NCBI RefSeq assembly: GCF_010548245.1
Contig: NZ_JAAGLR010000747.1
Coordinates: 1-33,128 of the forward strand
DNA: 33,128 nucleotides
Reading direction: 5' to 3'
Source of the DNA: Streptomyces sp. SID11385
GTDB lineage: Bacteria; Actinomycetota; Actinomycetes; Streptomycetales; Streptomycetaceae
Below are positions 19,059-27,169 of the stretch, piece after piece; the stretch's first letter is position 1, and every line of letters begins with the position of its first letter. Below the pieces are notes generated by a model, which did not search any database, was not told the DNA's origin, and saw only the letters and a program-made list of their open reading frames with translations. Made by a program: the position numbers and the translations under genes.

Positions 19059-20323
19059 GCAGTGCCCGTCGGGTGCGGGACGAGGTCGGCCGTGCGTTCC
19101 GCCTGGTCGAGCACGGCCCGGGGAACGGCGTCGAAGGGCTCGTCCGCCGGTTCGCCGTCCGTGAGCGCGGCGGCGGGGACGAGGACGACGGCGCGCAGGC
19201 CGCCGTACGGGGAGGGGCCCAGGTCGACCTGGAAGCCGTGCCGCCGCGCGTACTGCCCGACGACCGCGAGGCCCGTCTGCGGGACCTCGCCGACCTCGCG
19301 CAGGCCGAGCGGCCTGCGGCCCGAGGCGATCTCGCGCGCGGTGTTCAGCCGGTCCGTCGCGAGACCGAGGCCCCCGTCGTGCACCTCGACGACCGCGCCC
19401 TTCTGCACGGCGCGCACGGTGACGGGGACCGTCGTGCGCGGTGGCGAGTACTCCGTGGCGTTGGCCAGGAGTTCGGCGACGAGGTGGATGAGGGGCTCGG
19501 CGAGCGCGGCCCGTACGGCGGGAGCCGGATCACCCGTCACCTCGACCCTGCGGTAGGCGACGATGCGGCCCGAAGCGGCGCGCGCGACGTCCACGAGGCT
19601 CAGCGGCTGCCGCCACTCCTGCCCCGGCCACTCCCCGCACAGCACCTTCAGGCTCTGCGCGTGCCGCGCCTGCTGCGTCGCCGCGTGGTCGGCGAGCATC
19701 GTCGTCTCCAGCAGCTCCGCGTCCTCCGGGTACCGGTCCGAGAGGCCCGTGACCGCCGACTGGATGCGGTGGGCCGAGCTCTGCACCCGCCCCGCCAGCT
19801 CCACCAGGACGAGCCGGCGCGTCTCCTCCAGGTACTCGCATTCCTCGGCCACCTCGCACAGCACCCGCTCGAAGAGATCCGCGACGGCCTGCGTCAGCTC
19901 GGCGCTCTGCGGACGCGGTGGGGGCACCGTCCGGCCCCGGACCGCCGCGGGCAGCCGCTCCTTGACGAAGTGCTCCAGCTCCAGGCGCATCAGCTCCGAC
20001 TGCTCCGTCAGGTACGACTGCCAGTCCGCGTCCCTGCGCTCGGACTGCGCCGCGCGCCGGGACAGCTCCAGGGCGAGCGACTCGCCGTCGGCGACCGCCG
20101 TGCGGTGCTGACGGCGCAGCGCCTCCAGGCCGCACAGCGCGAGCACCATCAGCGTGCCGAGCAGGACGGCGGTCGCGAGCCGCTGCGCGGCGAGCAGCGA
20201 GACCGCGCCGCCGTAGCCGCACAGCAGCGTGAGCAGCGTCGCCGGCCACAGCACACCGGTCGCCCGGCCGGACGACGCGGGCGCCGGGACGGGGCCGGGA
20301 GAAGAGACGGGGGGACGAGGCAT
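19055..20323 (-). CDS. CvnA-like membrane sensor histidine-kinase-type ATPase
   Basis: This 422-residue protein has a short Pro-rich start, two adjacent membrane helices (about 22-45 and 50-68), a charged helical coiled-coil region (about 70-120), a helical dimerisation-like region (145-230) and a C-terminal GHKL ATPase domain (about 240-390). ELLANATEYSPP (284-295) is the N box, VEVHDGGLGL (313-321) the G1 box and TGLAVVGQYARRHG the G2-like segment. It lacks the large extracellular nitrate/nitrite-sensing region of many CvnA proteins, so it is a short version. No classical H-box His is obvious; ADHAATQQARHAQSL (211-225) occupies that region. ATG 20321-20323 has GAAGG seven bases upstream. 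It overlaps DUF742 by four bases. It probably signals through DUF742, perhaps to partners encoded elsewhere. Confidence 0.82.
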   Translation of the reverse strand: MPRPPVSSPGPVPAPASSGRATGVLWPATLLTLLCGYGGAVSLLAAQRLATAVLLGTLMVLALCGLEALRRQHRTAVADGESLALELSRRAAQSERRDADWQSYLTEQSELMRLELEHFVKERLPAAVRGRTVPPPRPQSAELTQAVADLFERVLCEVAEECEYLEETRRLVLVELAGRVQSSAHRIQSAVTGLSDRYPEDAELLETTMLADHAATQQARHAQSLKVLCGEWPGQEWRQPLSLVDVARAASGRIVAYRRVEVTGDPAPAVRAALAEPLIHLVAELLANATEYSPPRTTVPVTVRAVQKGAVVEVHDGGLGLATDRLNTAREIASGRRPLGLREVGEVPQTGLAVVGQYARRHGFQVDLGPSPYGGLRAVVLVPAAALTDGEPADEPFDAVPRAVLDQAERTADLVPHPTGTA

Positions 20324-20831
20324 CGAGCACCTTCGGGGGACGTACGGAAGAGGTGGGGAGCAAGGCGCCGCCGGGGGACCGGGGCGCCGGGCGGGCGCGG
20401 GGACGGACGGCCGGACGGGCCGTCAACAGGACGCAGTCCACGCCCCTTTCGGGAACCGGACCCCGCACCGACCGGGCGAGCATATCGCCCGAACAGCGGT
20501 ATCCCGGGTAATCCGGGCGCCCACCGGGCGCGGCGGGCGGAAAAGCTCTGCTGCCTCATGTGGCTAGCCGTGCTCCGCCCGCGCCCCGGTTACGCAAAGT
20601 GGCCCCCGCATTCCGTCGATCGGATGACACGCCCCCTCGCGCCACCCCCACCCGGGTGGGGTCGTGCCCCCCGAAAGAGCCATGCCCCGCAGCCCCCGCG
20701 CCCGGCGTGGCGCCTGGAGTCGCACCCGCCCGATCGGGTACGGGCATGCCGCCGCCCGCTACCGAGCGCACGCACGGCGCCCCGGCCCCGTACCCGGCGA
20801 GAGCCCACGGTGTCCGGACCGCGAACCGCGC
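20324..20831. other. 508-base intergenic region with two perfect palindromes
   Basis: No convincing gene was found between the CvnA-like gene and the SDR gene; short frames here lack codon bias and ribosome binding sites. Two symmetrical elements stand out. CGGGCGA-GCATA-TCGCCCG (20473-20491) is a 7-base inverted repeat with a 5-base spacer, operator-like, about 150 bases upstream of the CvnA-like start. CCCCACCCGGGTGGGG (20646-20661) is a perfect 16-base palindrome that could be an operator or a hairpin after the SDR gene. The CvnA-like promoter must lie here, but no clear -35/-10 pair was recognised. Confidence 0.5.
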
Positions 20832-21626
20832 CTACGGCAGGATCGCGTCCACGTACCCGCCGTCCACCCGCAGCGCGCCGCCCGTCGTCGCCGAGGCGAG
20901 CGGGGAGCTGAGGTAGACCACCATGTGGGCGATCTCCTCCGGCTCGATGAGGCGCTGGAGCAGCGACTGCGGCCGGTGCTCGCGCATGAAGGCGCGCTGG
21001 GCCTCGTCCCAGGGCAGGGAGCGGTCGACGAGTTCGTACACGAAGTCCTCGACGCCGCCCGTGTGCGTCGGCCCCGCGATCACCGAGTTGACCGTGACGC
21101 CGCTGCCCGCCGCCTCCTTCGCGAAACCGCGCGTCACCGCGAGCAGCGCTGTCTTCGTCATGCCGTAGTGGATCATCTCGGCCGGGATCACGACGGCCGA
21201 GTCGCTCGCCAGGTTCTGCACCCGGCCCCAGCCGCGCTCGATCATGCCCGGCAGGTAGGCGCGGATGAGGCGCACCGCGCTGAGCACGTTGACCTCGAAG
21301 TAGCGCCGCCACTCCGCGTCGTCGATCTCCAGCGCGGGGCGCGCGCCGAAGATGCCGAGGTTGTTGACGAGGATGTCGGTGCGCGGCAGCCGGTCGAGCA
21401 CCTGGGTCAGGCCCTCGTCGCTCGCGAGGTCACCGGGCGCCGCCAGGATCTCCGCGTCGGGGAAGCGCTCGCGCAGCGAGGCCGCCGCCGCTTCGGTACG
21501 GGCCGCGTCGCGCCCGTTGACCGCGACGCGCGCGCCCGCCTCGGCGAGTCCGGCGGCGATGGCCGCGCCGATGCCCTGGGTCGATCCGGAGACGAGTGCG
21601 GTCCTGCCGTCGAGGGTGACATGCAT
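20832..21626 (-). CDS. SDR family NAD(P)-dependent oxidoreductase
   Basis: This 264-residue classical short-chain dehydrogenase/reductase is cytoplasmic. LVSGSTQGIG (11-20) is the cofactor-binding TGxxxGxG variant, with Ser in the Thr position. NNLG (88-91) replaces the usual NNAG. NLASDSAVV with Ser141 and Y154-GMT-K158 form the catalytic Ser-Tyr-Lys set. PEEIAHMVVYLSSPLASATTGGALRVDGGY is the standard C-terminal region. NGRDAARTE after strand 2 has Asn-Gly-Arg, which favours NADPH, by inference. ATG 21624-21626 has GGGAGC six bases upstream. The substrate is unknown; beta-ketoacyl reductase-like and sugar or polyol dehydrogenase roles are possible. It is divergent from the Mrp antiporter operon. 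Confidence 0.9.
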   Translation of the reverse strand: MHVTLDGRTALVSGSTQGIGAAIAAGLAEAGARVAVNGRDAARTEAAAASLRERFPDAEILAAPGDLASDEGLTQVLDRLPRTDILVNNLGIFGARPALEIDDAEWRRYFEVNVLSAVRLIRAYLPGMIERGWGRVQNLASDSAVVIPAEMIHYGMTKTALLAVTRGFAKEAAGSGVTVNSVIAGPTHTGGVEDFVYELVDRSLPWDEAQRAFMREHRPQSLLQRLIEPEEIAHMVVYLSSPLASATTGGALRVDGGYVDAILP

Positions 21627-21747
21627 CCGGGGGCTCCCATCGTGGAGGGGGTACGGGGGGTCGTGAGGTGCGTCTGCCCGATTCCGCATCCTCGATCGCC
21701 GCAGGGGCTTCTTTCGCGCGGCGTGCCGGACGGACCCCGAAGGTGCG

Positions 21748-21767
21748 CCCGATATATCACTGTCGGG
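21748..21767. promoter_or_regulatory. Inverted repeat and AT-rich element between SDR and Mrp operon
   Basis: CCCGA (21748-21752) and TCGGG (21763-21767) flank TATATCACTG. TATATC at 21753-21758 is the most AT-rich hexamer in this gap and could serve as a -10 for the Mrp operon, but no good -35 precedes it. The symmetry suggests a regulator site that could affect both divergent genes. Confidence 0.3.
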
Positions 21768-21801
21768 TGTTCTGTCCCCCGCCGGGCTTCCGCCCCACCG
21801 C

Positions 21802-24765
21802 ATGACCGCGCTGCTCCTCGCCCACTTCACGCTCGCCGCGTGCGCCCCGGCCCTCGTGCGGTGGCTCGGGCGGCGGGCCTTCGCCGTGCTCGCGCTGCCC
21901 CCGGCCGCCGCCGCGTGCTGGGGCTTCGCCTCCTGGGCGGACGTCTCGCACGGGCGCGAGAGCGTCACGGTGTGGCGGTGGCTGCCCGCGTACGGCGTGG
22001 ACTACGCGCTGCGGCTCGACGCCCTCGGCGAGCTGATGGTGCTCCTCGCGGGCGGCGTCGGGGCCCTCGTCCTGCTCTACTGCGTCTGGTACTTCGAGGA
22101 CACGACCCCGCAGCTCGGCCGTTTCGGCGGCTCCCTGCTCGCCTTCGCCGGGGCGATGCTCGGCCTCGTCCTCGCGGACGACCTGATCCTGCTCTACATC
22201 TTCTGGGAACTGACCACCGTCTTCTCCTTCCTGCTCATCGGGCACGGCAGCACCGTCAAGCAGAACCGGCGCTCCGCGCTCCAGGCGCTCACCGTCACGA
22301 CCTTCGGCGGGCTCGCGATGCTCGTCGGCTTCGTCATCCTCGGCACCGTCACGCACACGTACCGGCTCTCGGAGCTGGTCGCGCACCCGCCGCCCGCCTC
22401 GGGCACCGTCGCGACCGCCCTCGTCCTGATCCTGTGCGGCGCGCTGTCGAAATCCGCGATCTGGCCGTTCAGCCTGTGGCTGCCCAACGCGATGGCCGCG
22501 CCCACCCCCGTCAGCGCCTACCTGCACGCCGCCGCGATGGTCAAGGGCGGCGTCTACCTCATCGCCCGGCTCGCGCCCGGCTTCGCGCACATCGAGCCCT
22601 GGCGCCCGCTCCTCCTCGTCCTCGGCACCGCGACGATGCTCCTCGGCGGCTGGCGCGCCCTGCGCCTGCACGACCTGAAACTCGTCCTCGCCTACGGCAC
22701 GGTCAGCCAGCTCGGGTTCCTCACCGTCCTCGCCGGGGCCGGTACGTACGACACCGGGCTCGCCACCGGTGTGATGATCCTCGCGCACGCGCTCTTCAAG
22801 GCGCCGCTGTTCCTCGTCACGGGCGTCGTCGACCACGCGACGGGGACGCGGGACCTGCGCTCGCTGTCCGGGCTCGGCCGCCGCCTGCCCGTCCTCGCCG
22901 CGATCGCCGTCGTCGCGGGCCTCTCCATGGCCGCGGTGCCACCGCTGCTCGGCTTCGCCGCCAAGGAGGCCGCCTTCCAGGCGCTCCTCAACGGCGACGC
23001 CGCCGACCACTGGGCCCTCGCCGGGTGCGTCCTCGGCTCGGCCCTCACGACGGGCTACACCCTGCGCTACCTGTGGGGCGCCTTCGCCCGCAAGCCCGGC
23101 GTACCCGACACCGTGCCGCACGCCGTCGCGCCCGGCTTCCTCCTCGCGCCCGCGGTCCTCGCCGCCTCCTGCCTCTTCCTCGGCCCCGCCGTCCAGGGCA
23201 CCGAGGACCTCTTCGGCACGTACGCCGCCGCCTTCCCCCGGCCCGCGCACCCCTACCACCTCGCGCTGTGGCACGGCGTCGGCACCGCGCTCGCGCTCTC
23301 CGCCGCCGCCTGGGCGGCCGGCCTCGGGCTCTTCCTCCTCCGCGACCGCGTCGACCTGCTCGGGCGCGCCGTCGCCTGGCGCTCCGCCGACCTCGTCTTC
23401 GGGCGCTTCCTCCTCGCCCTCGAACGCCTCGCGCTCCAGTGCACGGGCTTCGTGCAGCGCGGCTCGCTCTCCGCGTACCTCGCGACCGTCTTCGCCGTCG
23501 TCCTCGCCGGGCAGATCGCCGTCCTCGCCGTCGACGAACCGTGGCAGGACGCGCCCGCGCCCCGGCTGTGGGACACCCCGGCGCAGGCCGCTGTCGCCGT
23601 CCTGACCTGCGTCGTGGCCCTGCTGTGCCTCGGCGCGCGGCGGCGCATGAAGGCCGTCGTCCTCGTCGGGCTCAGCGGGTACGGGACGGGGCTGCTCTTC
23701 GTCGTGCAGGGCGCCCCGGACCTGGCGCTCACCCAGTTCTGCGTCGAGACCGTCTCGATGGTCGTGTTCGTCCTCGTCCTGCGCCGGATGCCCGTCCACT
23801 TCGAGGAGAACTACACGCGCTGGCGCCGCGTCCTGCGCGCACCGGTCGCGCTCCTCGGCGCGGCCGCCATCGGCTGCGTCGTGTGGATCATGGCCGGGGC
23901 GCGCTCCGCCTCGCCCGCCGGGAGCGCGATGGTCGAGGAGACCGCGCACCACGGCCTCAAGGACGTCGTCGCGACGATCCTCGTCGACCTGCGTGCCTGG
24001 GACACGATGGGCGAGTCCGCCGTCCTCGCCGCCGCCGCCATCGGCGTCACGAGCCTCATCTACCTGCACCGCCGCACCGAGAGCGACGAACTGCTCCCCG
24101 CCAAGCCCCCGGGGGAACCCCCGTCCCCCGTGCACACGACGGGCGCGAGCCCCGGCGAACGGCGGCCCTCGGGCGCGACCCGCTGGACCGCCTGGACCCT
24201 CCCGCACCGGGACCTCGCCGGGCTCCCCGAGGGCGACGAGACCGCTCCCGAGCGCACCTGGCTCGCCGCCGGCAAGACCCTCGCGCCCGAACACCGCTCG
24301 GTCATCTTCGAAGTCGTCGCCCGGCTCGTCTACCACCCGATCCTCGTGCTCTCGGTCTACCTGCTCTTCTGCGCCGAGAACATGCCGGGCGGCGGCTTCG
24401 TCGCGGGACTCGTCGCCGGGGTCGCCTTCATCACCCGCTACCTCGCCGGGGGCCGCTTCGAACTGGCCGCCGCCGCGCCCTTCGGGCCCGGACTCCTCAC
24501 CGGGCTGGGCCTGTTCGTCTCCACCGGCGTCGCGCTCGGCGGACTCGCCGAAGGCACCGTGCTCCACGGCTGGACCTGGCACGGCGACTGGGCCGTCTTC
24601 GGCAAGGTCCACCTCTCCACCGCCGTCCTCTTCGACTGCGGCGTCTACCTGCTCGTCCTCGGCGTCGTCCTCGACCTCGTCCGCGCCCTCGGCGCCAAGA
24701 TCGACCGGCAGATCGAGCGCGTCGCCGCCCTGCGCGCCGCCCAGCACGAGAGGGGCGCCCGGTGA
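21802..24765 (+). CDS. mnhA: Mrp-type Na+/H+ antiporter subunit A with fused subunit B domain
   Basis: This 987-residue polytopic membrane protein is the large subunit of the Mrp multi-subunit Na+/H+ antiporter, related to NuoL. The N-terminal ~500 residues form the proton-antiporter domain: DDLILLYIFWELTTVFSFLLIGH contains the conserved Glu136, and LSKSAIWPFSLWLPNAMAAPTPVSAYLHAAAMVKGG holds the conserved Lys and the broken-helix region. A middle domain (about 570-760) has MKAVVLVGLSGYGTGLLFVVQGAPDLALTQFCVE, the MrpA-specific NuoJ-like part. From about residue 824 (EHRSVIFEVVARLVYHPILVLSVYLLF...PGGGFVAGL) it is MnhB, here fused as is usual in actinomycetes. The ATG at 21802 has no strong Shine-Dalgarno sequence. 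The stop overlaps mnhC by GTGA. Confidence 0.93.
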   Translation: MTALLLAHFTLAACAPALVRWLGRRAFAVLALPPAAAACWGFASWADVSHGRESVTVWRWLPAYGVDYALRLDALGELMVLLAGGVGALVLLYCVWYFEDTTPQLGRFGGSLLAFAGAMLGLVLADDLILLYIFWELTTVFSFLLIGHGSTVKQNRRSALQALTVTTFGGLAMLVGFVILGTVTHTYRLSELVAHPPPASGTVATALVLILCGALSKSAIWPFSLWLPNAMAAPTPVSAYLHAAAMVKGGVYLIARLAPGFAHIEPWRPLLLVLGTATMLLGGWRALRLHDLKLVLAYGTVSQLGFLTVLAGAGTYDTGLATGVMILAHALFKAPLFLVTGVVDHATGTRDLRSLSGLGRRLPVLAAIAVVAGLSMAAVPPLLGFAAKEAAFQALLNGDAADHWALAGCVLGSALTTGYTLRYLWGAFARKPGVPDTVPHAVAPGFLLAPAVLAASCLFLGPAVQGTEDLFGTYAAAFPRPAHPYHLALWHGVGTALALSAAAWAAGLGLFLLRDRVDLLGRAVAWRSADLVFGRFLLALERLALQCTGFVQRGSLSAYLATVFAVVLAGQIAVLAVDEPWQDAPAPRLWDTPAQAAVAVLTCVVALLCLGARRRMKAVVLVGLSGYGTGLLFVVQGAPDLALTQFCVETVSMVVFVLVLRRMPVHFEENYTRWRRVLRAPVALLGAAAIGCVVWIMAGARSASPAGSAMVEETAHHGLKDVVATILVDLRAWDTMGESAVLAAAAIGVTSLIYLHRRTESDELLPAKPPGEPPSPVHTTGASPGERRPSGATRWTAWTLPHRDLAGLPEGDETAPERTWLAAGKTLAPEHRSVIFEVVARLVYHPILVLSVYLLFCAENMPGGGFVAGLVAGVAFITRYLAGGRFELAAAAPFGPGLLTGLGLFVSTGVALGGLAEGTVLHGWTWHGDWAVFGKVHLSTAVLFDCGVYLLVLGVVLDLVRALGAKIDRQIERVAALRAAQHERGAR

Positions 24766-25556
24766 CCCTGAGCCTCGCCGTGCTCGTCTCCGCCGTCGTG
24801 CTCTGCGCCGTCGGCGGGGCCCTCGTCCTCACCCGCTCCCTGAGCCGCATCCTGCTCGGCACCGTCATCCTCGGCAACGGGGCCAACCTCCTCGTCCTCG
24901 CCTCCACCGGCTCCGCCGCCGAACCCCCGCTCCTCTACCCGCGCATCATCCGCAACCGCGTCACCGACCCGCTCCCGCAGGCCGTCGCCCTCACCGCCAT
25001 CGTCATCGCCCTCGCCACCACCGCCTTCCTCCTCGCCCTCGCCTACCGCACCCACCAGGTCACGGGCTCGGACGAACTGCGCGACGACACCGAGGACCGC
25101 CTCGTCGCCCTGCGCGCCGAAGTCCTCGACGAACGCAGCGCCCTGCGCGCCCGCTACCGCGAGATCCGCGCCACTCGCGGCCACTCCCCGCGCGCCCGCG
25201 CCCGCTACCGCGCCGAACGCAAGGAACTCCGCGCCCGCCTGCGCGCCGACCGCGCCTACCAGGCCCGCGCCCGCGACGCCTCCGGCGACCTGTGGAACGA
25301 CATCCTCGGCGCCGACCCGGAGGAGTACGCGGACCCGGGGGACGAGGGCGGCGGTACGGGGCAGGGCGGTGGCGGTACGGGGCCGGACGGGGGCGGTACG
25401 GGACCGGGGCGCCCCGAGCAGGAGGGCCGCCCCGACCCCCGTACGGCCGGAGATGCCCGTACGGCTGGAGAACCCCGTCCCCCCGATGAAGCCCGTCCCG
25501 CCGAGGACCCCGGTCCCGCCAACGACCCAGGGCAGGAGGGCGAAGAGCCCCGGTGA
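24762..25556 (+). CDS. mnhC: Mrp antiporter subunit C with long hydrophilic C-terminal tail
   Basis: The first ~110 of 264 residues are a normal MnhC/NuoK-like subunit with three membrane helices (SLAVLVSAVVLCAVGGALVL, ILLGTVILGNGANLLVLAS, and TDPLPQAVALTAIVIALATTAFLLALAYR). Typical MnhC proteins end there, at about 110-120 residues. This one continues with an Arg/Glu/Ala-rich helix, probably coiled coil (about 125-170), a segment reading DLWNDILGADPEEY and a disordered Gly/Thr/Pro tail. The tail is encoded partly by 21-base tandem repeats at 25350-25402 and an 18-base repeat at 25438-25464. The GTG at 24762 overlaps mnhA by GTGA, and the 3' end overlaps mnhD by GTGA. The tail is probably cytoplasmic; its role is unknown. 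Confidence 0.92.
   Translation: MTLSLAVLVSAVVLCAVGGALVLTRSLSRILLGTVILGNGANLLVLASTGSAAEPPLLYPRIIRNRVTDPLPQAVALTAIVIALATTAFLLALAYRTHQVTGSDELRDDTEDRLVALRAEVLDERSALRARYREIRATRGHSPRARARYRAERKELRARLRADRAYQARARDASGDLWNDILGADPEEYADPGDEGGGTGQGGGGTGPDGGGTGPGRPEQEGRPDPRTAGDARTAGEPRPPDEARPAEDPGPANDPGQEGEEPR
25350..25402 (+). repeat. Three copies of GGCGGTACGGG with 21-base period inside mnhC
   Basis: GGCGGTACGGG occurs at 25350, 25371 and 25392, exactly 21 bases apart, encoding a GGGTGxxG-type heptapeptide repeat in the MnhC tail. A second, 18-base repeat with CCCGTACGG at 25438 and 25456 follows. In-frame periods let copy number vary without breaking the gene. Confidence 0.85.
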
Positions 25557-27169
25557 ACTCCCTCGTCCCGCTCCCCGTCGTCCTCCCGCTCCTCGTCACC
25601 GGGCTCAAGCTCGCCATCGGGGCCCGCCTGCACCGCTTCCAGCGGCTCATCAGCGTCGCCGTGCTCACCGCCGTGCTCGTGCTCTCGGTCCTCCTCATGG
25701 TCGAGGCCGACCGCACCGGGCCGCTCGTCGTGCACCTCGGCGACTTCGCCCCGCCGCTCGGCGTCACGCTCGTCGCCGACCGGCTCGCCGGGCTCATGCT
25801 CACCGTCTCCTCGGCCGTGACCCTCCTCGTCCTGCTCTACTCGCTCGGGCAGGGCATGGCCGACCGCGACGACGAGAGCCCGCTCGGCGTCTTCCACCCC
25901 GCCTACCTCGTCCTTGTCGCCGGGGTCTCCTGCACCTTCCTCGCGGGCGACCTCGTCAACCTCTACGTCGGCTTCGAGATCATGCTCGTCGCGAGCTACG
26001 TCCTGCTCACGATCGGCGGCACCGAGCCCCGCGTGCGCGCGGGCGCCACGTACGTGATCATCTCGCTCTTCTCCTCGATGCTCTTCCTCGTCGCGATCGC
26101 CATGACGTACGCGGCCTGCGGCACCGTCAACTTCGGTCAGCTCGCCGTCCGCCTCCAGGACATCCCGCTCGGCGCGCGCACGCTGCTGGAGGCGATGCTC
26201 CTGACGGTCTTCTCGATCAAGGCCGCCGTCTTCCCGCTCGCCGCCTGGCTGCCCGACTCCTACCCGACGACGCCCGCGCCCGTCACAGCCGTCTTCGCCG
26301 GGCTGCTCACCAAGGTCGGCGTCTACTCGATGCTGCGCGTCGAGACGCTCCTCTTCCCCGGGCACCGTCTCGGCGACCTCCTGCTGCTCGCCGCGCTCGC
26401 CTCGATGGTCGTCGGCATCCTCGGCGCCGTCGCGCAGACCGACCTGAAACGCGTCCTGTCCTTCACGCTCATCAGCCACATCGGCTACATGGTCTTCGGG
26501 ATCGGCCTCGCGACCCGCTCGGGGCTCGGCGGCGCGATCGTCTACGTCGCCCACCACATCACCGTGCAGACGACCCTCTTCCTCGTCGCCGGCCTCATCG
26601 AACGGCGCGGCGGCACCACCGAGCTGACCCGGCTCGGCGGTCTCGCCCGCAGCGCCCCGCTGCTCGCCGTGCTCTTCTTCGTCCCCGCGATGAACCTCGC
26701 GGGCGTCCCCCCGCTCTCCGGCTTCATCGGCAAGCTCGAACTCCTGCGCGCGGGCGCCCAGGCCGGGGGCGGCTGGGCGTGGATGCTGGTCGCCGGGTCC
26801 GCCGCCACGAGCCTGCTCACGCTCTACGTCATGGCGAAGGTGTGGAACCTCGCGTTCTGGCGCGCGGCCCCGCCCGGACAGCTCGCCGAGGGCGCGGTCC
26901 TGGAGGAGAGCGAGAACGACGACGAGGGCGACGACGAGACGACCCGTCCCGAACCGGCCGGGCGCGCCGCCCCCGCGACCCTCTCGGGCCGCGCCGTCAC
27001 CAAGACCACGAGCAGGCTGCCGCCCACGATGACGCTCGCCACGGCCGCCGCCGTCACGCTCGGCCTCGCGTACACGGTCCTCGGCGGCCCGCTCACCTCC
27101 TTCACCGACCGCTCCGCCGGTGAACTCCTCGCCCGTACCCCCTACATCGAGGCGGTGCTGCACCGTTGA
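25553..27169 (+). CDS. mnhD: Mrp antiporter subunit D
   Basis: This 538-residue polytopic membrane protein is a NuoN/NuoM-like proton-antiporter subunit of the Mrp complex. DLVNLYVGFEIMLVASYVLL carries the conserved Glu142, and FSIKAAVFPLAAWLPDSYPTTPAPVTAVFAGLLTKVGVYS carries the key Lys residues. QTDLKRVLSFTLISHIGYMVFG and a His-rich region (YVAHHITVQTTLFL) follow as expected. Near the C-terminus (about 440-490) a hydrophilic loop has the acidic run EESENDDEGDDE, larger than in most homologues. A last membrane helix follows. The GTG at 25553 overlaps mnhC by GTGA; the stop overlaps the TTG start of mnhE. Confidence 0.95.
   Translation: MNSLVPLPVVLPLLVTGLKLAIGARLHRFQRLISVAVLTAVLVLSVLLMVEADRTGPLVVHLGDFAPPLGVTLVADRLAGLMLTVSSAVTLLVLLYSLGQGMADRDDESPLGVFHPAYLVLVAGVSCTFLAGDLVNLYVGFEIMLVASYVLLTIGGTEPRVRAGATYVIISLFSSMLFLVAIAMTYAACGTVNFGQLAVRLQDIPLGARTLLEAMLLTVFSIKAAVFPLAAWLPDSYPTTPAPVTAVFAGLLTKVGVYSMLRVETLLFPGHRLGDLLLLAALASMVVGILGAVAQTDLKRVLSFTLISHIGYMVFGIGLATRSGLGGAIVYVAHHITVQTTLFLVAGLIERRGGTTELTRLGGLARSAPLLAVLFFVPAMNLAGVPPLSGFIGKLELLRAGAQAGGGWAWMLVAGSAATSLLTLYVMAKVWNLAFWRAAPPGQLAEGAVLEESENDDEGDDETTRPEPAGRAAPATLSGRAVTKTTSRLPPTMTLATAAAVTLGLAYTVLGGPLTSFTDRSAGELLARTPYIEAVLHR

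Noticed and set aside
20556..20771. A 71-codon minus-strand frame in the gap before the CvnA-like gene
   Set aside because: No ribosome binding site, no similarity recognised, and it contains the perfect palindrome at 20646-20661; composition fits non-coding GC-rich DNA.
21757..24747. A 996-residue minus-strand frame opposite mnhA
   Set aside because: Asp/Glu/Gly/Arg-rich low-complexity sequence typical of an antisense shadow of a membrane-protein gene.
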